A stretch of 64,000 nt of DNA, taken from Phlebotomus papatasi (taxonomy: Eukaryota > Arthropoda > Insecta > Diptera > Psychodidae). The position numbers and the translations under genes were made by a program. The notes below the pieces were generated by a model, which saw only the letters and a list, made by a program, of their open reading frames with translations, had not been told where the DNA came from and searched no databases. Position 1 is the first letter of the stretch. Every line of letters starts with the position of its first letter. The stretch covers positions 76,632,001 to 76,696,000 of the forward strand of contig NC_077222.1 of NCBI RefSeq assembly GCF_024763615.1. The letters run 5' to 3'. Positions 1-11,528 of the stretch are shown piece after piece.

Positions 1-39
1 GTTGCATAGCTTTTTTAAGGACCTTTTTCTATCCATGCG

Positions 40-604
40 CTAAACATGTCCATACCACCAACCGCCCGTAGGTACCTCATCTCGGCAGTATACTCGTGAT
101 TTAATTTTTTCGGTCATTACCCAAATCTCATGACCATAGGTGAGAATAAGAATGAACACCGCTTTGAAAATCGATAATTCAGCCGAATGGCTAAGCTCGA
201 CTTTCCTCATCACGCTTATGCCAAACTCCCGCATTACTGCACTGAGAAAAAAATGAGGGTGCGATTAACTTTTTTCCTCATAACTTTAGCACTTTTTAGG
301 TGTAAAAATATATCTACATTTTTTAATGTTAATTTTACACTTTTTAAGGGTAAAATTAACATGAAAAAGGGTAAGTTTGACCCCTAATACATCTAAAATG
401 CATAATATTTACACCGATTTCGAATCAATACTGCAGGGTAAAATAAACATTTTCGGAATGTTATTTTAATTTTTTTCGGATTTCTCAGTGTGCAGAAGCT
501 TGACCGATCCGCGAAGATAGTTCGTTGTAAAACCTAACATCAGTTGTGAATAACACCCCGAGATACTTGAACTTCTCCACTCGTGTCAAAGATTTTCCAT
601 TGAA
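40..604 (-). pseudogene. Degenerate non-LTR reverse transcriptase fragment, interrupted by a small element
   Basis: Read on the minus strand, 604 to 488 encodes a stretch containing VEKFKYLGVLFTTD and NELSSRIGQASA. Reading resumes at about 239 to 40 with AVMREF..LSIFKAVFILILTYGHEIWVMTEKIKSRV. These are the familiar C-terminal landmarks of non-LTR retrotransposon reverse transcriptases (the 'FKYLGV..F..D' and 'ILTYG.E.W.MTE' blocks, known from Jockey/CR1/I-like elements). The two blocks are in the right order and join in frame once the 251-bp insert at 240-490 is removed. The reading frame is lost beyond about 40. It is a short dead fragment; the clade cannot be named safely. Confidence 0.8.
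240..490. mobile_element. 251-bp MITE with CACTGAGAAA ends inside the RT fragment
   Basis: Perfect 10-bp terminal inverted repeats CACTGAGAAA (240-249) and TTTCTCAGTG (481-490) bound an AT-rich, non-coding interior. The flanking dinucleotide TG is present on both sides (238-239 and 491-492). Removing the element plus one TG restores the codons GCT TCT GCA GTA ATG of the surrounding reverse transcriptase. It is a non-autonomous DNA transposon; the superfamily is not obvious from a 2-bp duplication that is not TA. Confidence 0.7.
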
Positions 605-744
605 AAATAAAACAAAACACCGATATAACAGCAAATTTATATCATAAATAAATTTAGAACATGCATGTACTAAAAGTTCCCTACACCCGTGGAGATTTTT
701 TTTCTGTTTGATTAGCCTAGTTTCAAAAAGCCTGGCAGTATCAC

Positions 745-910
745 TCGTAAGAGTGTTTAAAAGTGTGTAGGTTACAGATTTATGTTATTTATTTATTTTT
801 ATGTAAGTGATTGTGAGTTAGTGACAGTAGTTTAGCGGTGTAGGTTTTCGGTCATGATAGGCCTAGGGCCTGAGACCTGGGTATAGAGAGGGATGGATGA
901 CGATAAAAAA
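745..910 (+). mobile_element. Probable 3' tail of a non-LTR retrotransposon
   Basis: The segment contains a block resembling GGTCATGATAGGCCTAGGG..CCTGAGACCTGGGTA, followed by a G-rich stretch and GACGATAAAAAAG. A related block (ATGACCTAAGACCTGGGTAAAGGG, then GGATACGAAAAAA) is found at about 45265-45335. Two copies ending in a short A-rich tail look like 3' untranslated ends of retroposed copies. No coding sequence remains. Confidence 0.4.
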
Positions 911-1276
911 GCCTAGTTTCAATGAAGGTGATTATATAAATCTTCCAAAGTGTACGAGTTTTTAGAGAAATTTTCTATTAATTAAAAAAAGTTAATGTGT
1001 AATTGGGTTATTGTAGAATAAACTTACTAAACCGTCAGCGATATTTTTCCGAACGATTCTAAGCTTTAGAAAAAAATTGATTATTGATCATTTTATTCAA
1101 TAAAATATTTTAACCTTTGATAATGCTTTAAATGCTAGAAAGCAAACACGTATTTATATTATTTGTCATTTAGTACATGAATGTACTAATTTTTTTCTTC
1201 CACAAAGTGTTCCTTTATATTTATAATCTATTCCTAAAATAGAAAAAGAAGCTTTTGAATTTGTTTGACAAAACCA
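911..1276. other. AT-rich intergenic DNA, nothing recognised
   Basis: No convincing reading frame, repeat or RNA was seen here. Confidence 0.5.
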
Positions 1277-1541
1277 CTAATAATAATAATGCTAGCACAA
1301 TATTCCATGAAGGAACAAGGCCTTCCCACAAGGGGATTTCTAGACACGCATTATTATTTTTTCTTATACGGGATGAAATTGTCAGTCCCATGCCTCATGG
1401 TATTAAGTGCAGTGAAGCTCACTGGGTGCAATCCGAATATCTTTAACGCCAGAAAAATTCCTGGTGACTTAAAGGGGATTCGAACTCGGGACCCTTGCAT
1501 CATAGAGCGAGTACTCTACCACTTGACCCATAGAGCGCCTC
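1277..1541 (-). mobile_element. tRNA-derived SINE
   Basis: The minus strand starts with a tRNA-like head. An A-box-like GGGTCAAGTGGTAGAG sits at about 1531-1516, and a B box GAGTTCGAATCCCC at 1487-1474 with the spacing expected for an RNA polymerase III promoter. The body follows and the element ends at about 1290-1278 in a short (ATT)n tail after TTGTGCTAGCATTATT. An intact tRNA cannot be folded from the head (there is no matched acceptor stem), so it is a SINE and not a tRNA gene. Confidence 0.75.
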
Positions 1542-1545
1542 AACC

Positions 1546-4115
1546 ATAAAAACTGTACTAATTTTTGTAATTTATCATTTTAGCACATTAATTTGCCAAA
1601 TTTCTCTACCACAGAGGTTTTATTTTTAAAATTTGAGAAAACTATTCAATGAAGAAGATTTATTATTCGCAATATTAATATGTTTGCAGAAAAACATGGC
1701 AAATAAATTAATGACCTAATTTCCAATAAGACTGCTTATGAATCACAGCTACTGTAGACTCTTTAATATTCACAGCGAATTTTATAAAATTGTAATTTTC
1801 TGCTTATCTTTCTATTTTGGGAATATTGTCTCAAAACATTAAAAATCGAAACCAAGCATTTAGCATAGTTTTCGGTGTCTTGTTTTTTTCATCCGTCAAT
1901 CTCTGAATTTCCATTTCAAGATTGGTATATTGAAACGTGTTTTGGGTCAATTTTGCTTGATATTTCATTAGAATTGTAAATTAATTGTGTTTTTTTTTAG
2001 CTATAATCAGTGGGAGGACTTTCTATATAGCCATACAATTGTATGAGATGATTATATCCCTCATAAAAGTATTCAATATGAACAATACAGTCCGAAAAAA
2101 AAACCAACCTAACAAAGAAAGTATATTTTTTCTCCCACAATATTGCAAAATGTGTGATCTGTCAGGTGATTTCTCCAAGATGTGGCATTGGCTATTGACC
2201 TCTCCATATTAATTTTAAATTTTATTTATTGTTGGAATTATTTTGCAATTAATTTCCCATGTACCATGCAGTACAATGAGATGTAACGAGATGGAGAGTT
2301 TGCTGGCTGATATATTTTTTTTCAATGAATAGAAAATTAAATGTTTTGTGAAGATTTTTAGAGGTGAATGTTTGTTTGGGGAGGGAAAAACTATATGTCT
2401 CAATCAAGAAAGTTAAGCTTGAGATCACTAGAGATGATGAAACTACAATCTCTTAATTGAAAAATAATCCCCCAGTCACGACATCATGCCTCTGCATGGA
2501 AGATGCTCAAGAGATGTTCAAAAAAGGATAGTAAAGTTCACCAAATTCGACCAGAGGTTATTGAATTTTCATCTTTTGGCGATGAAGAAAAAAGCCAAAT
2601 GTGCTCTTTTTATATCATCAAACTAACGCAACAAATTGATATAATCAATTACGAAGTCTCGTTTCTGCAAATCAATTATTTAATTTTAGCCAATCGATAA
2701 ATCACTTTTACTTTTCTTTCAATAATTCGATGCTCGATTTGTTTGAGCTTTTTTGACACAAAAGTTACATATATTATGTATTTCCCCACGGAATTATGAT
2801 AAATACATCTGGATGTTATTTTTGTTATGCCAGAGACATAACATGTCAAGATATGATATTTGGTCTGTCTATAGGACTTTCTCTTTTTTCGGGTGTCCAA
2901 ACTTTGACATTTTTATGGTTATATGTATCATTAATTAAGTAGTTGTAATGGGGAGGTGGATGTAGAAAATGAAAGAAATGCTTTTGAGTAAAATTCTTTC
3001 ACAGCAGAAATCAGTTTGGCGCGAAGTAATTTCAATTTTAATTATTATGTGTGGTAAAAAGTCATTTAAATTTACATAATTTATTTACTGAATTTTACGA
3101 TCAACACTTAAATCTCACCGTTGTTATGTACTTAGAGACACATGCAACACATAAACAGTTGTAGTGGATAATAATAAACGTTAATCGACATTTAGTGCAA
3201 AATTATGCTCTGAGTATAAGAAGGAAGGACAATTTACCAGACGGTGAAGATCTTCCGATATCGTTAGTTATATCAGCAATTGCGCTATCTGTTTTTTTTT
3301 GTGTCTGCATTTGTTGTAAACCCCGTATAAAGTAAGGTAGATAGCCCAGTTATTGATGTAACTGATGATAAATTAAAACAATCACTGAAACGGATAATTT
3401 CCTGAAAATTAAAAAAGTCAGGCAATTTCAATATTTATTTATTGTAATATCTCTTTCGTCAAACGCACAATAATATATTAATTAAAATTAATAATAATTA
3501 CATTAGTATTTAATAAATTGTTATTAAATAAAGAAGAAAATCATTTGAATTTCTGTTATTTTCAAAATTAACTAGCATCTAGCGACTTTTATACTAAATA
3601 ATTAACTTAATTTTGGTTCACACTTTATGTAAAAAACTTGTAAGTTCAGTAAAGAGATTTTATAGTTTATCTTGACGGTTGTTTTTATCTAATTATCATG
3701 AAGTTAGCAAGAAGAACTGTCCATCATTATTTATTAATATTGAAAAAGGCAAAATATGTTTGGTCAGTAAAAATTAAAATTAGTCTGCAAAAAATTAAAT
3801 TTGATCAGTAAAATATATATATATAGTTCTGGTCACAAGAAAATACCTGAATCCTTTCAGAAATGAACCTAATTTATAAAATTCACATCTAAAATGGTTC
3901 TAGAGTCAGTTAATTACTGCCCAATTTAAATTTTTGCTAAATAATCTTCTGAAAATTTAGTATTTTCAAAGCATTGCATACAAAGAGCCATAAAGCACTC
4001 TCCCTACAATGCAAATATTTAATGTTTCATATTGATCGATTCATTAGAAAATTCACAAAATATTCACAAAAAAAAAACATTGATTTTTGGCGTTCAACTA
4101 TAGATATAACCCCTT
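1546..4115. other. AT-rich intergenic DNA without recognisable genes
   Basis: Only short random open frames were seen. Nothing in codon pattern or splice sites supports an exon. Confidence 0.4.
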
Positions 4116-4117
4116 AA

Positions 4118-4822
4118 ATGAGATTGTTAAGGGGTTACGTGGGTTGAAATAGACAAAAAACGGCATATTTTTGTCTATATTTTTTTGCAAAATAATAAAA
4201 AAATTTAATTCGAGCTCTTAAGGGATATAAAAGTACAACATTTAAACTCAGCTGCTGGGACGTGATTTTCTGATAGCTTTCTGAAGAATTAAACATACTT
4301 TTCGGTGAACAGGATGTCTCGGAATTAGTTCATCTGATAGCCAAAAAGCATATATTTCTTGTTAACTGATGAGTTAAACTAGCCCCTGAATGAGATATTA
4401 AAAAAATGAAATTTAAATTTTTGGGAAAATTTCATACAAAAAATACCATTTTTGACGTATTTTACACCACATTTGGTCTTGTAGAATAAGTTGTGATGAA
4501 GTAAACAAGAAATCCTTTGTTTAAGGACTAATTATACTCATCAGCTAACAAAAACTGTTGGTTTTTGGAATTTAGATGAACCAATTCCGAGAAATCTTGT
4601 TCACTGAAAAGTATGATTTAAAAAAAATCACCAAAAATCAAGTCTCAATGACTGGATTTTTAACAATTTTAAATGAAAATTTTAGAAAATAAAATTTAAA
4701 TGTACTTTTTTACGCTTAAGAGCTTAAATTTAAATAAAATAAATTTTTTATGAAACTGAAAAAAATATTAGAGAAAACATATTTTTGATTAGTCTGCTTG
4801 ACCTACGCAGCTCCTTAATTAT
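4118..4822. mobile_element. Repeat element with TTAAGGGGTTACGTGGGTT-type ends
   Basis: The left end (about 4124-4146, AAGGGGTTACGTGGGTTGAA) is an imperfect inverted copy of the right end (about 4795-4818, CTGCTTGACCTACGCAGCTCC). The interior contains short motifs such as TGTTAACTGATGAGTTAAACTA and TTTTTGACGTATTTTACA. These recur in the tandem repeat at 33548-34145 and its right flank, where the inverse end GTGACCCACGTGACCCCTTAAG is seen at about 34280-34305. It is non-coding. Confidence 0.5.
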
Positions 4823-7498
4823 CTCACCTATTATTTCACATAGCAATTCAAAAATCATTAAATGGTAATGATATAGTTTTTCTAATGATATAGTTTAAGA
4901 ATGTATTTCGCACAAAAGAACTTTTAATTCTTTTTAAAATTACTACGCGAATTTTACTGACTTATTTGAGCAAAAGACAATCACACGTTTGTAAGAGGTG
5001 TGAAGCATAATACTTCCGTCCAGAACATCTTCCCATGCGAATCCATACAAAATTGTGAGAATCTAGAATTAAGTTTCCAAGTCTACCGGATTTCGTGGTA
5101 GGAAGTTTTGTGGCACAGAAAAATAGCCTGACACAAAAAAAAAGAAAAGAAGCCTTCAAGCTCGATGGAGTCCAAATGAGGTGATATCGTGTTCCAATGC
5201 CCGATGATATCACACTTTTATCGAGTCAATCCATCCACTATGATGACTTTTGATTGATGACAGAGAAGTCAGTGGAAGATGAGTTGGTACAAATGCCCAT
5301 TTTTGGGTGGCATCATCTACAGTGTCCCTGAAGAATTGACCAGTCCATATGATTGATGAATGAAACCATTTGATGTATCTCGCATGTGAATGTGGAATTT
5401 CATTCATAGATCAAGAGACGATTATTCTTATAATGTGACGATTTATTTTATCTGCTTTTGTGGAGTAAAAGAAGGAGAGACAGAGAGATCTTGTCGATAT
5501 ATTTTTCCATTTATGCAACAAACGACTGGCGGTGAAATGTGAAAAGGTAAATAAATGATATCAATTGAAAGATATGGAGAAAAAAAAGTCACAGGGGGAG
5601 TTGAGGTGAAATAAAAGCAGATCAACTCAATCACGCAAGTTGTTATTGTTTGGCGCGTAAATGCTGCGAATATGGAGGCAATATAGGAAGATCATTGATG
5701 ATCACGATGTTGTGCTAAGTACGATCGATACTTCTTAAGAAGATAAAGATGAAGAAAAAAAAATGAGAAACTCCGTATTTGCGCAATCAAGACAATTCGC
5801 CATTTGTGGAAGAGAGAGAGAAGTTTCATCGAAGCACGATCGCATTTGTTCACTAAGTCAGAATTGTTATTATGTACGATTATTTTTAGTTTGGGTACAA
5901 AATTTATTTTCATTTGTAAATGGTCATCGAAACATATGTACGCTGCAAGAGGAACCGTTATGTGAGCCAGTCAACATGATCAAGAAGGCGGCAAGTGGGT
6001 CAGTCAGCATGAGATCAACAGGTTCTCCCTTGTATGTGACTGTGCCATCGCGGCTTCTTTCGCGCCCGTCAAACTCTCATTTCCGACCATCAACTTCTTC
6101 ACAATATCTCTTCCAACACTGATGTATCGTCCAAGTCCAAAAACAGACACAATCCCTTTTGGGTATGATGCTCCTCCTTTTCACTCTGACCACAAAACTT
6201 TTGCTTTTCACCCAATTTCTCAGGCCACCATGCATCTCTTCCCCAGGTGTATGTGCACTCGCTCAGGTGAAAAGCGATCTCTGTACAAGAGGAAAAATTC
6301 CACCAATTAACCAACTCTTCCGATGCTATCTAGCAAATTGCTTAATTGACGCGCCAATACTTCCATTTTAAATTGCAATTTAACTTTTTCTTCTACTCAT
6401 AACACCGCACAATTATTTTATTTGCTATTAGTGAGATTATTGGAATGATTATCGGAGAAAGGGCAGGTGCTGCAAAAAAAAAGAGCTAAAATACGACGAA
6501 TGAATATCAAATAAATTTCTCGTCTTTTTATGGTGAGGTTCATCAACACCTCAAGTGGGTTTTTATGCTGACACAATCACTTCCATCCACACAATAGAAT
6601 TAATTTCAGTGATGTTGGCAGATTTGCACCAAATTTTAGCCTGTGAATTATGCCTAATCTTCAAATCACAATAAATTATTTATGTACTCACATTTCATCT
6701 CAGATACGAATGGGGTTTATAACAAGTGATATTAAATTACCGCAGATTTCAAATTTTTACACCATTTGCGTAAATAACTTAATTTTCCGTGTAAATATAA
6801 AATGTGAAATGCTTCTTGTCCAATATGGTTCTCCGGATCTCTATGCGAAATTAAATCAAAATTGAACTGAATTAAGTCTCCAATGTGATAAAAGTTTAGA
6901 GAACATTAAAGTTTATATGTGATTGACACTAGTTGGCGTTTTAGTATTCAATTTTATTACAGCCACAATATCCAAATATTGAGGTTTCAAAACCTCTATA
7001 GCACTAACCAAAAGTGTTTGCTAATTTTGTTCCTAATTTTTCATTTTGTGTTTTTGTTTTATAAATTTAAACAGATTATAATAAATTTTTATGCTGCATA
7101 AAAATTTGTGAAGTAAATGGCACGGGCTTTACTTCAAAGTATAATTACTGATTCTTAACTGGTTCAATCCAATACAGACTAATTTTTATAATTTCATTTC
7201 AAATATGATTTTTGGGAAGTTTTATGCTTAGGATTGAATGTGAAGGACAAATTAGTGATCCATTAGTTTTGGAGAAAATACTAAAATTGGTTGTTGTTTA
7301 GGATTTCAAGATTTTTGGGAACTGGGCTAAACCTCTATTCTGAAATCTGTCTAATTGACGCTTGTAAGTGTTTCGCATGAATCCAGTCTTGATCCAAATC
7401 GGATATGAAATCTTCACACAGAAAAATTTGTACACAAAATTGTTACACCGAAGGTTGTCCAGATTTGAAAAAGTGTTTGGCAAAATTTTAAGCAAGTG
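4823..7498. other. Intergenic DNA, including a GC-richer island at about 5930-6330
   Basis: Most of the stretch is featureless AT-rich DNA. Between about 5930 and 6330 the base composition is visibly richer in G and C, and several frames on both strands are open for 60 to 120 codons. None has fitting splice sites or a consistent protein pattern. It may be a conserved regulatory island or a decayed exon; I cannot decide. Confidence 0.35.
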
Positions 7499-7608
7499 TT
7501 TGGTACACAATTTGTTAACGTTTGGTACACAATTTTTTAACAATTGGTACACAATTTTTTAACATTTGGTAAACAGTTTTTTAACATTCGGTACAGAAGT
7601 TTTTAACG
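7499..7608 (+). repeat. 22-bp tandem repeat, five units
   Basis: Five consecutive 22-bp units (starting at 7499, 7521, 7543, 7565 and 7587) follow the pattern TTTGGTACACAATTTTTTAA plus CA, with a few substitutions. A partial sixth unit follows. Confidence 0.85.
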
Positions 7609-7688
7609 TTTGTTAACATTTTGTGAATTTCTTGTTTTATTTTTTTTTAACCGCGGTTAACGTTTTGACAAATTTAAAAAAAAAATTT

Positions 7689-7985
7689 CACAGAAAAAAA
7701 ATATTCTGTAAAATTGCTCGTGGATGCATGTGAATTACTATTGGGGGCTTACGAAAAGTTCGTAAATCATATAACCCACATTGTTCGTAACAAGATCACT
7801 TAACGAGCATTTTTTTCGATAAGTGATGCTCTTTAAGTGATCATGTTAGTACAATGTTAGTGAAAAAAAGTATATACATTTACGATCTTTTTAGCGGATT
7901 ATACAATTTACGAACATTTCGTATATCCCCAATAAGAATTCACAAACATTTACGAACAATTTTACAAAATATTTTTTTTCTGTTT
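7689..7985. mobile_element. Foldback MITE with ACAGAAAAAAAATATT ends
   Basis: The left arm (CAGAAAAAAAATATT..TGTAAAATTGCTCGTGG) is matched in inverse by the right arm (ACGAACAATTTTACAAAATA..TTTCTG). Inner blocks such as CTTACGAAAAGTTCGTAAAT and GTTCGTAA also pair. It is related to the larger foldback at 32995-33500, with which it shares the terminal and CGTAA-rich subterminal sequence. Confidence 0.7.
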
Positions 7986-8630
7986 ATACGTTAATATTTT
8001 TTTAATGATGTCCCTGTTCCTTCAATTATAGCCTCCATTGTATGCCTTATCCTAAGAAAAAAAAACATTTTTTTTAATAATTTTTAATTAATTAAATTTA
8101 TTTTACTACAACTAAAAATAAAAATTTATGTATCACATAATTGTTTTTTTGGAAACTATATAGTAATAAGAATTAACTATGCAAAGCGAGAAACACTCCT
8201 TATTTTCAATTTCATCAACATGTTTTACAGTCATTTCTTTCTTTGTTTTTACCTTAAAGCTTTGCAATTCAGTGTCAAATTTTTCATTTTTTTGGATTTG
8301 GACGAAAGAGAAGAAGTTGATTCGTAATAATGTGAATAACCTTTTTTCTTTCCTCATTATTTAATGATTTTTTCTTTAAAAGTTCTGCTCCCCTCACGAT
8401 CACAGCCCTTTGTATCTTAAAGTATTCTCGCAGCTCCTGCAATACACAAAAAGCCAAAATTTCATGAAGGACTGAAATAATAGTTTAAAATTTTTAAGGA
8501 AAATTTAGATAGAAAATTCTTTGATAATTTTTTTTTTCTTTTTTAATCGCTTCAAGGAAGAAATTTAAAAAATTTCATAAATTATCGAAAAGTTTCTACA
8601 TCAGAAAGTTTAAAATTTAAAAAAATTTAA

Positions 8631-9262
8631 GGCCTGATAAACTTATGGTAGCTGAGATTTGTTATAGGTGAATTCGAAATGCGTACAACTTGGGATGCTT
8701 TCAACCTGGAATGCGTGAATACAGTGCTGTCTCTCTATATGCACACTCTCTATATGCACAGCTTTTGTGTCGGTTGCATTCAAAATCAATTTGTTTACAT
8801 TTTACAAAGTAATAAAGAAAATTATTTTCTTGGTAACTATTTTTTCTCGTTTTTAATTATCTTAATTTTATATTTTCTGTCTCATATTATAGTTAAAATA
8901 ACACGGGAAATTCTAGAACAATAAAAAATATAATAATTTATTAAAAGAAGGAAAAAAACCGTTGGGAATTTCAAAAAAAAGTTGTGCATATTCAGAGAGA
9001 GAACTGTCAAAAAAAGTACCCAAACTGTGCATATAGCGAGACAGCACTGTATTCGATTGTGAGTTGAATTTTGGGAGTAAAGAATCGCGTCGAGTAAACT
9101 GTTCTCGGTCGAAATGGTTATAATTGGCTCGACGCGATTCTTCACCCCCAAAATTCAACTCACAATCGAATTTTCATGCATTCCGAGTTGCAAGCACCCC
9201 GAATTACACGCATTTCGAGGTCACCTGTAAAGAATCTCAGCTACCATAAGCTTATCTGGGCT
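8631..9262. mobile_element. Foldback element interrupted by a 328-bp pogo-like MITE
   Basis: The left end (from about 8631, GATAAACTTATGGTAGCTGAG) is the inverse of the right end (CTCAGCTACCATAAGCTTATC, to about 9262). The arms continue to pair through AATTCGAAATGCGT, GGAATGC and TTCGATTGTGAGTTGAATTT. The left arm alone is split by the element at 8722-9049. Without it the foldback would be roughly 300 bp, a long hairpin whose loop lies near 9100-9120. Confidence 0.8.
8722..9049. mobile_element. 328-bp pogo-like MITE (CAGTGCTGTCTC ends, TA duplication)
   Basis: The inverted ends are CAGTGCTGTCTCTCTATATG (8722 on) and CATATAGCGAGACAGCACTG (to 9049), flanked by TA at 8720-8721 and 9050-9051. 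TA target duplication and CAGTG ends are typical of Tc1/mariner-pogo type elements. It is non-coding and sits in the left arm of the foldback at 8631-9262. Confidence 0.8.
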
Positions 9263-10463
9263 TATCACTGGTCATTTTCTATTTTAAATAGTCTGAGTGG
9301 GGGCCAAAAATTAAAAAAGTTCATTGAAATCGGTTAATAAACATAAGAGATAGAGTCCGGTCCATATGGATATAGAATGGGTCGGGGTACAGTGGGTTGG
9401 GGTAGGGGCGGGTGGTATCCATTATTAGAAAGATCTTGCTTTTAGATACAATAAATGTTTAAATTTCATCGAAATCCTTTCATAAACACAGAAAAAGCAG
9501 ACCGGTCAAGATTTTGGTTATAAATAGCTCGGGTCAGAGAACATCAAGGGAGGAGTGCGATCTACCGTTGGAAAGAGTCTCGACCTCAGCTACAACATAC
9601 TAAAATCGTCAAGTTCTCAAAATAATTCGAAATAAAATTTTGGAAAATTTTTCGTGATTTATGAATGTCAAAACGTGTAAATTCAAAATTTGGGCCCGAT
9701 TCGAAGAGATTAGATTTCACGTGTGTCAACAAAAGCTGGGATTGTAAAAAATATCAGTTAATAAATGGGATAGAACATTAATTTTAGGTTTAATAAATTT
9801 ATTTTAATAGTAAAAGCACGAAATTTTGTAAAATTTCGAAAACAATCTGAAAGTTTCAACAAATGGTTCCTTAAAATTTTCAAGGAAAATTGGGATATAA
9901 AATTGATTTTTTTTATAATTGGTGCAAGCAAGGAATTTTTAAAAATTTTCAAAAAAATCGAAAAATTTCAACATCAGATAGTTTCAAATAAAAAAATAGG
10001 AAATTATTTTTAGGTACACTAAATTCATTTTTCAAGTAAAAAATACGAAATTTCGCAAAATTTCAAAAACGATCTAAGTTTCAACATGTACTTTAAAATT
10101 TTTAAGGAAAAGTGGGAGGGAAAATTGTTTGATAAATTTACTAAATTTATTTTATTTTAAAATTTCAACATAAAAAAAATAAAATTTGGATAAAATTTGA
10201 TTTTTTTTAATTTAATATTTCAAAACTTTCAAATTTTGCTTGAAATTATCATGTCTAATGCATTCTTTGAAAACTTGGACATAATGGGGCGCAAATGGAG
10301 GCTTGGGCGCTTCTGTCTTGGGGAGCCCCTATTTTAATCTTACCCTGAATTGAAAACTTCGAATAGGACAGATTTTAGAGCATTTAAATGTGTAAATTGA
10401 GAGGCAGGAAGTTGGCAAATAAAATCTTATGGAAAGAAACAAAGAGAAAATGTGGCGGATTAC
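9263..10463. other. AT-rich DNA left of the minus-strand exon pair
   Basis: It should hold the intron, and possibly downstream exons, of the minus-strand gene at 10464-10875. I found no further exon with good splice sites. A short GC-richer patch at about 10265-10330 is open on the minus strand for some 24 codons but lacks a donor. Confidence 0.3.
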
Positions 10464-10702
10464 CTTCACAATGAGCTTGTAAAAAAGTTCTGGTGACTTA
10501 ACGGGATCTGGTGGTGCCTCCTCTACATGAACTTCCAACTCCCTGCAATCTTGGGGAGCACGGGATGGTCCTGGTTGCTCTGGCAAGGAAACAAGCTTCA
10601 GGATAACTTTATTTCCTGCCAATGTTGGGAAGGTTGCCGGCGTCAGTCTTATGCTGCTTTCGTCGTAAATCTCCAGCTTTCCACCAATTATTTCCAGTTG
10701 TT
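10464..10702 (-). CDS. Second exon of an unidentified minus-strand gene
   Basis: The minus-strand frame begins EQLEIIGGKLEIYDESS and runs to ELFYKLIVK, 79 full codons plus a partial first codon. It starts after an AG at 10704-10703, preceded by a T-rich tract, and ends at a donor GTAATC (10463 leftwards). The composition is much richer in G and C than the flanks and the peptide has an alternating hydrophobic pattern typical of a folded beta-rich domain. I do not recognise the family. The exon needs one base from the previous exon to stay in frame; see the entry for 10774-10875. Confidence 0.6.
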
Positions 10703-10773
10703 CTCGAGATATAGACAAAAAAAACATCATAAAAAGCCTTCTGAATAATTTTACACATTTATGGGAAACTTAC

Positions 10774-10875
10774 CTGCTTTTTCCAACTCTGAATACTCTT
10801 TTTTTCACGAAAATCTATGCTCACCCACGCGTCCACACCATTAAATTGAACTACCGCATGTGTAACACCCGCCAT
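10774..10875 (-). CDS. First coding exon of the same minus-strand gene
   Basis: ATG at 10875-10873 opens MAGVTHAVVQFNGVDAWVSI, then DFREKK, and the exon ends at CAG|GTAAGT (donor GT at 10773-10772). The intron to 10703 is 71 bp. As written the exon ends in phase 0, but the next exon needs phase 1. If the seven-A run (plus-strand T7 at 10799-10805) had eight bases, the exon end would read EYSELEKA and join EQLEII cleanly. An in-frame AG acceptor at about 10892 leaves open the possibility that this is an internal exon. The function is unknown. Confidence 0.5.
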
Positions 10876-10891
10876 GATGATTCGCAAATAA

Positions 10892-11528
10892 CTGTCAGAT
10901 AATGAGAATATTGCGCAAAACTCTCCATACTGGTACCATGTGACTTACTCTTTCTGTCTTTTTGTGCTATGATCTCTCTAAATCTCTCTCTCGCTGAGAG
11001 AGAAAGACTGCTAGAGCACCAAATGTACACGATCTTAGCTCCTTTCGGTGAACAAATTATTGTGTACATTTTTTCGTGATCTCTTGGTGTAACAAATAGT
11101 ATGCATGAAAAGTTATTATTTTTATGTACAGAAATTTTTGTGTACAAATTTTTCTGTGTGTTGAACTTGAAGTAAAGCTCTAGACACACTTACGACTTAA
11201 GCCAAGAAACGGCTTAACGTAATTACAATCAAAATAAATCTTAGACTAAATTCCCATAATTTTCCCACTAAGTCAGAAACTGATGGAAATGTAATATGAT
11301 CGTTATTAGGTGAGATTCTTAACAATCTCACCTATTGATTATAAATTCGTTAAGTCGTATCTCGCATTAAGTCGTACGTTTATCTAGATTTAAAGTATAA
11401 CTCTGTGTAAAGGATATCTTATGGTGATTAATGCATATGGACGTATTAACGAAATGGCCACTTGAACGGTCATTGAAATATAGTATAGTCATTCAACGAG
11501 AGATGGATCAGCTTTATCATATTGAATA
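10892..11528. other. Likely 5' flank of the minus-strand gene and intergenic DNA
   Basis: No open frame with splice support was found. A short hairpin repeat, GGTGAGATTCTTAACAATCTCACC, is at about 11308-11333. Confidence 0.35.

Noticed and set aside
1474..1541. A tRNA gene on the minus strand
   Set aside because: A and B boxes are present but no acceptor stem forms, and SINE body and tail follow.
4962..5407. Two abutting minus-strand open frames
   Set aside because: The composition is like the flanks and the peptide has no domain-like pattern.
5763..6330. Several overlapping open frames in a GC-richer island
   Set aside because: Plausible peptides occur in one plus and two minus frames, but each lacks good splice sites and they exclude one another. 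None could be preferred.
10265..10330. A third exon of the minus-strand gene
   Set aside because: The GC-richer patch is open for 24 codons but has no donor and does not clearly follow an acceptor in the right phase.
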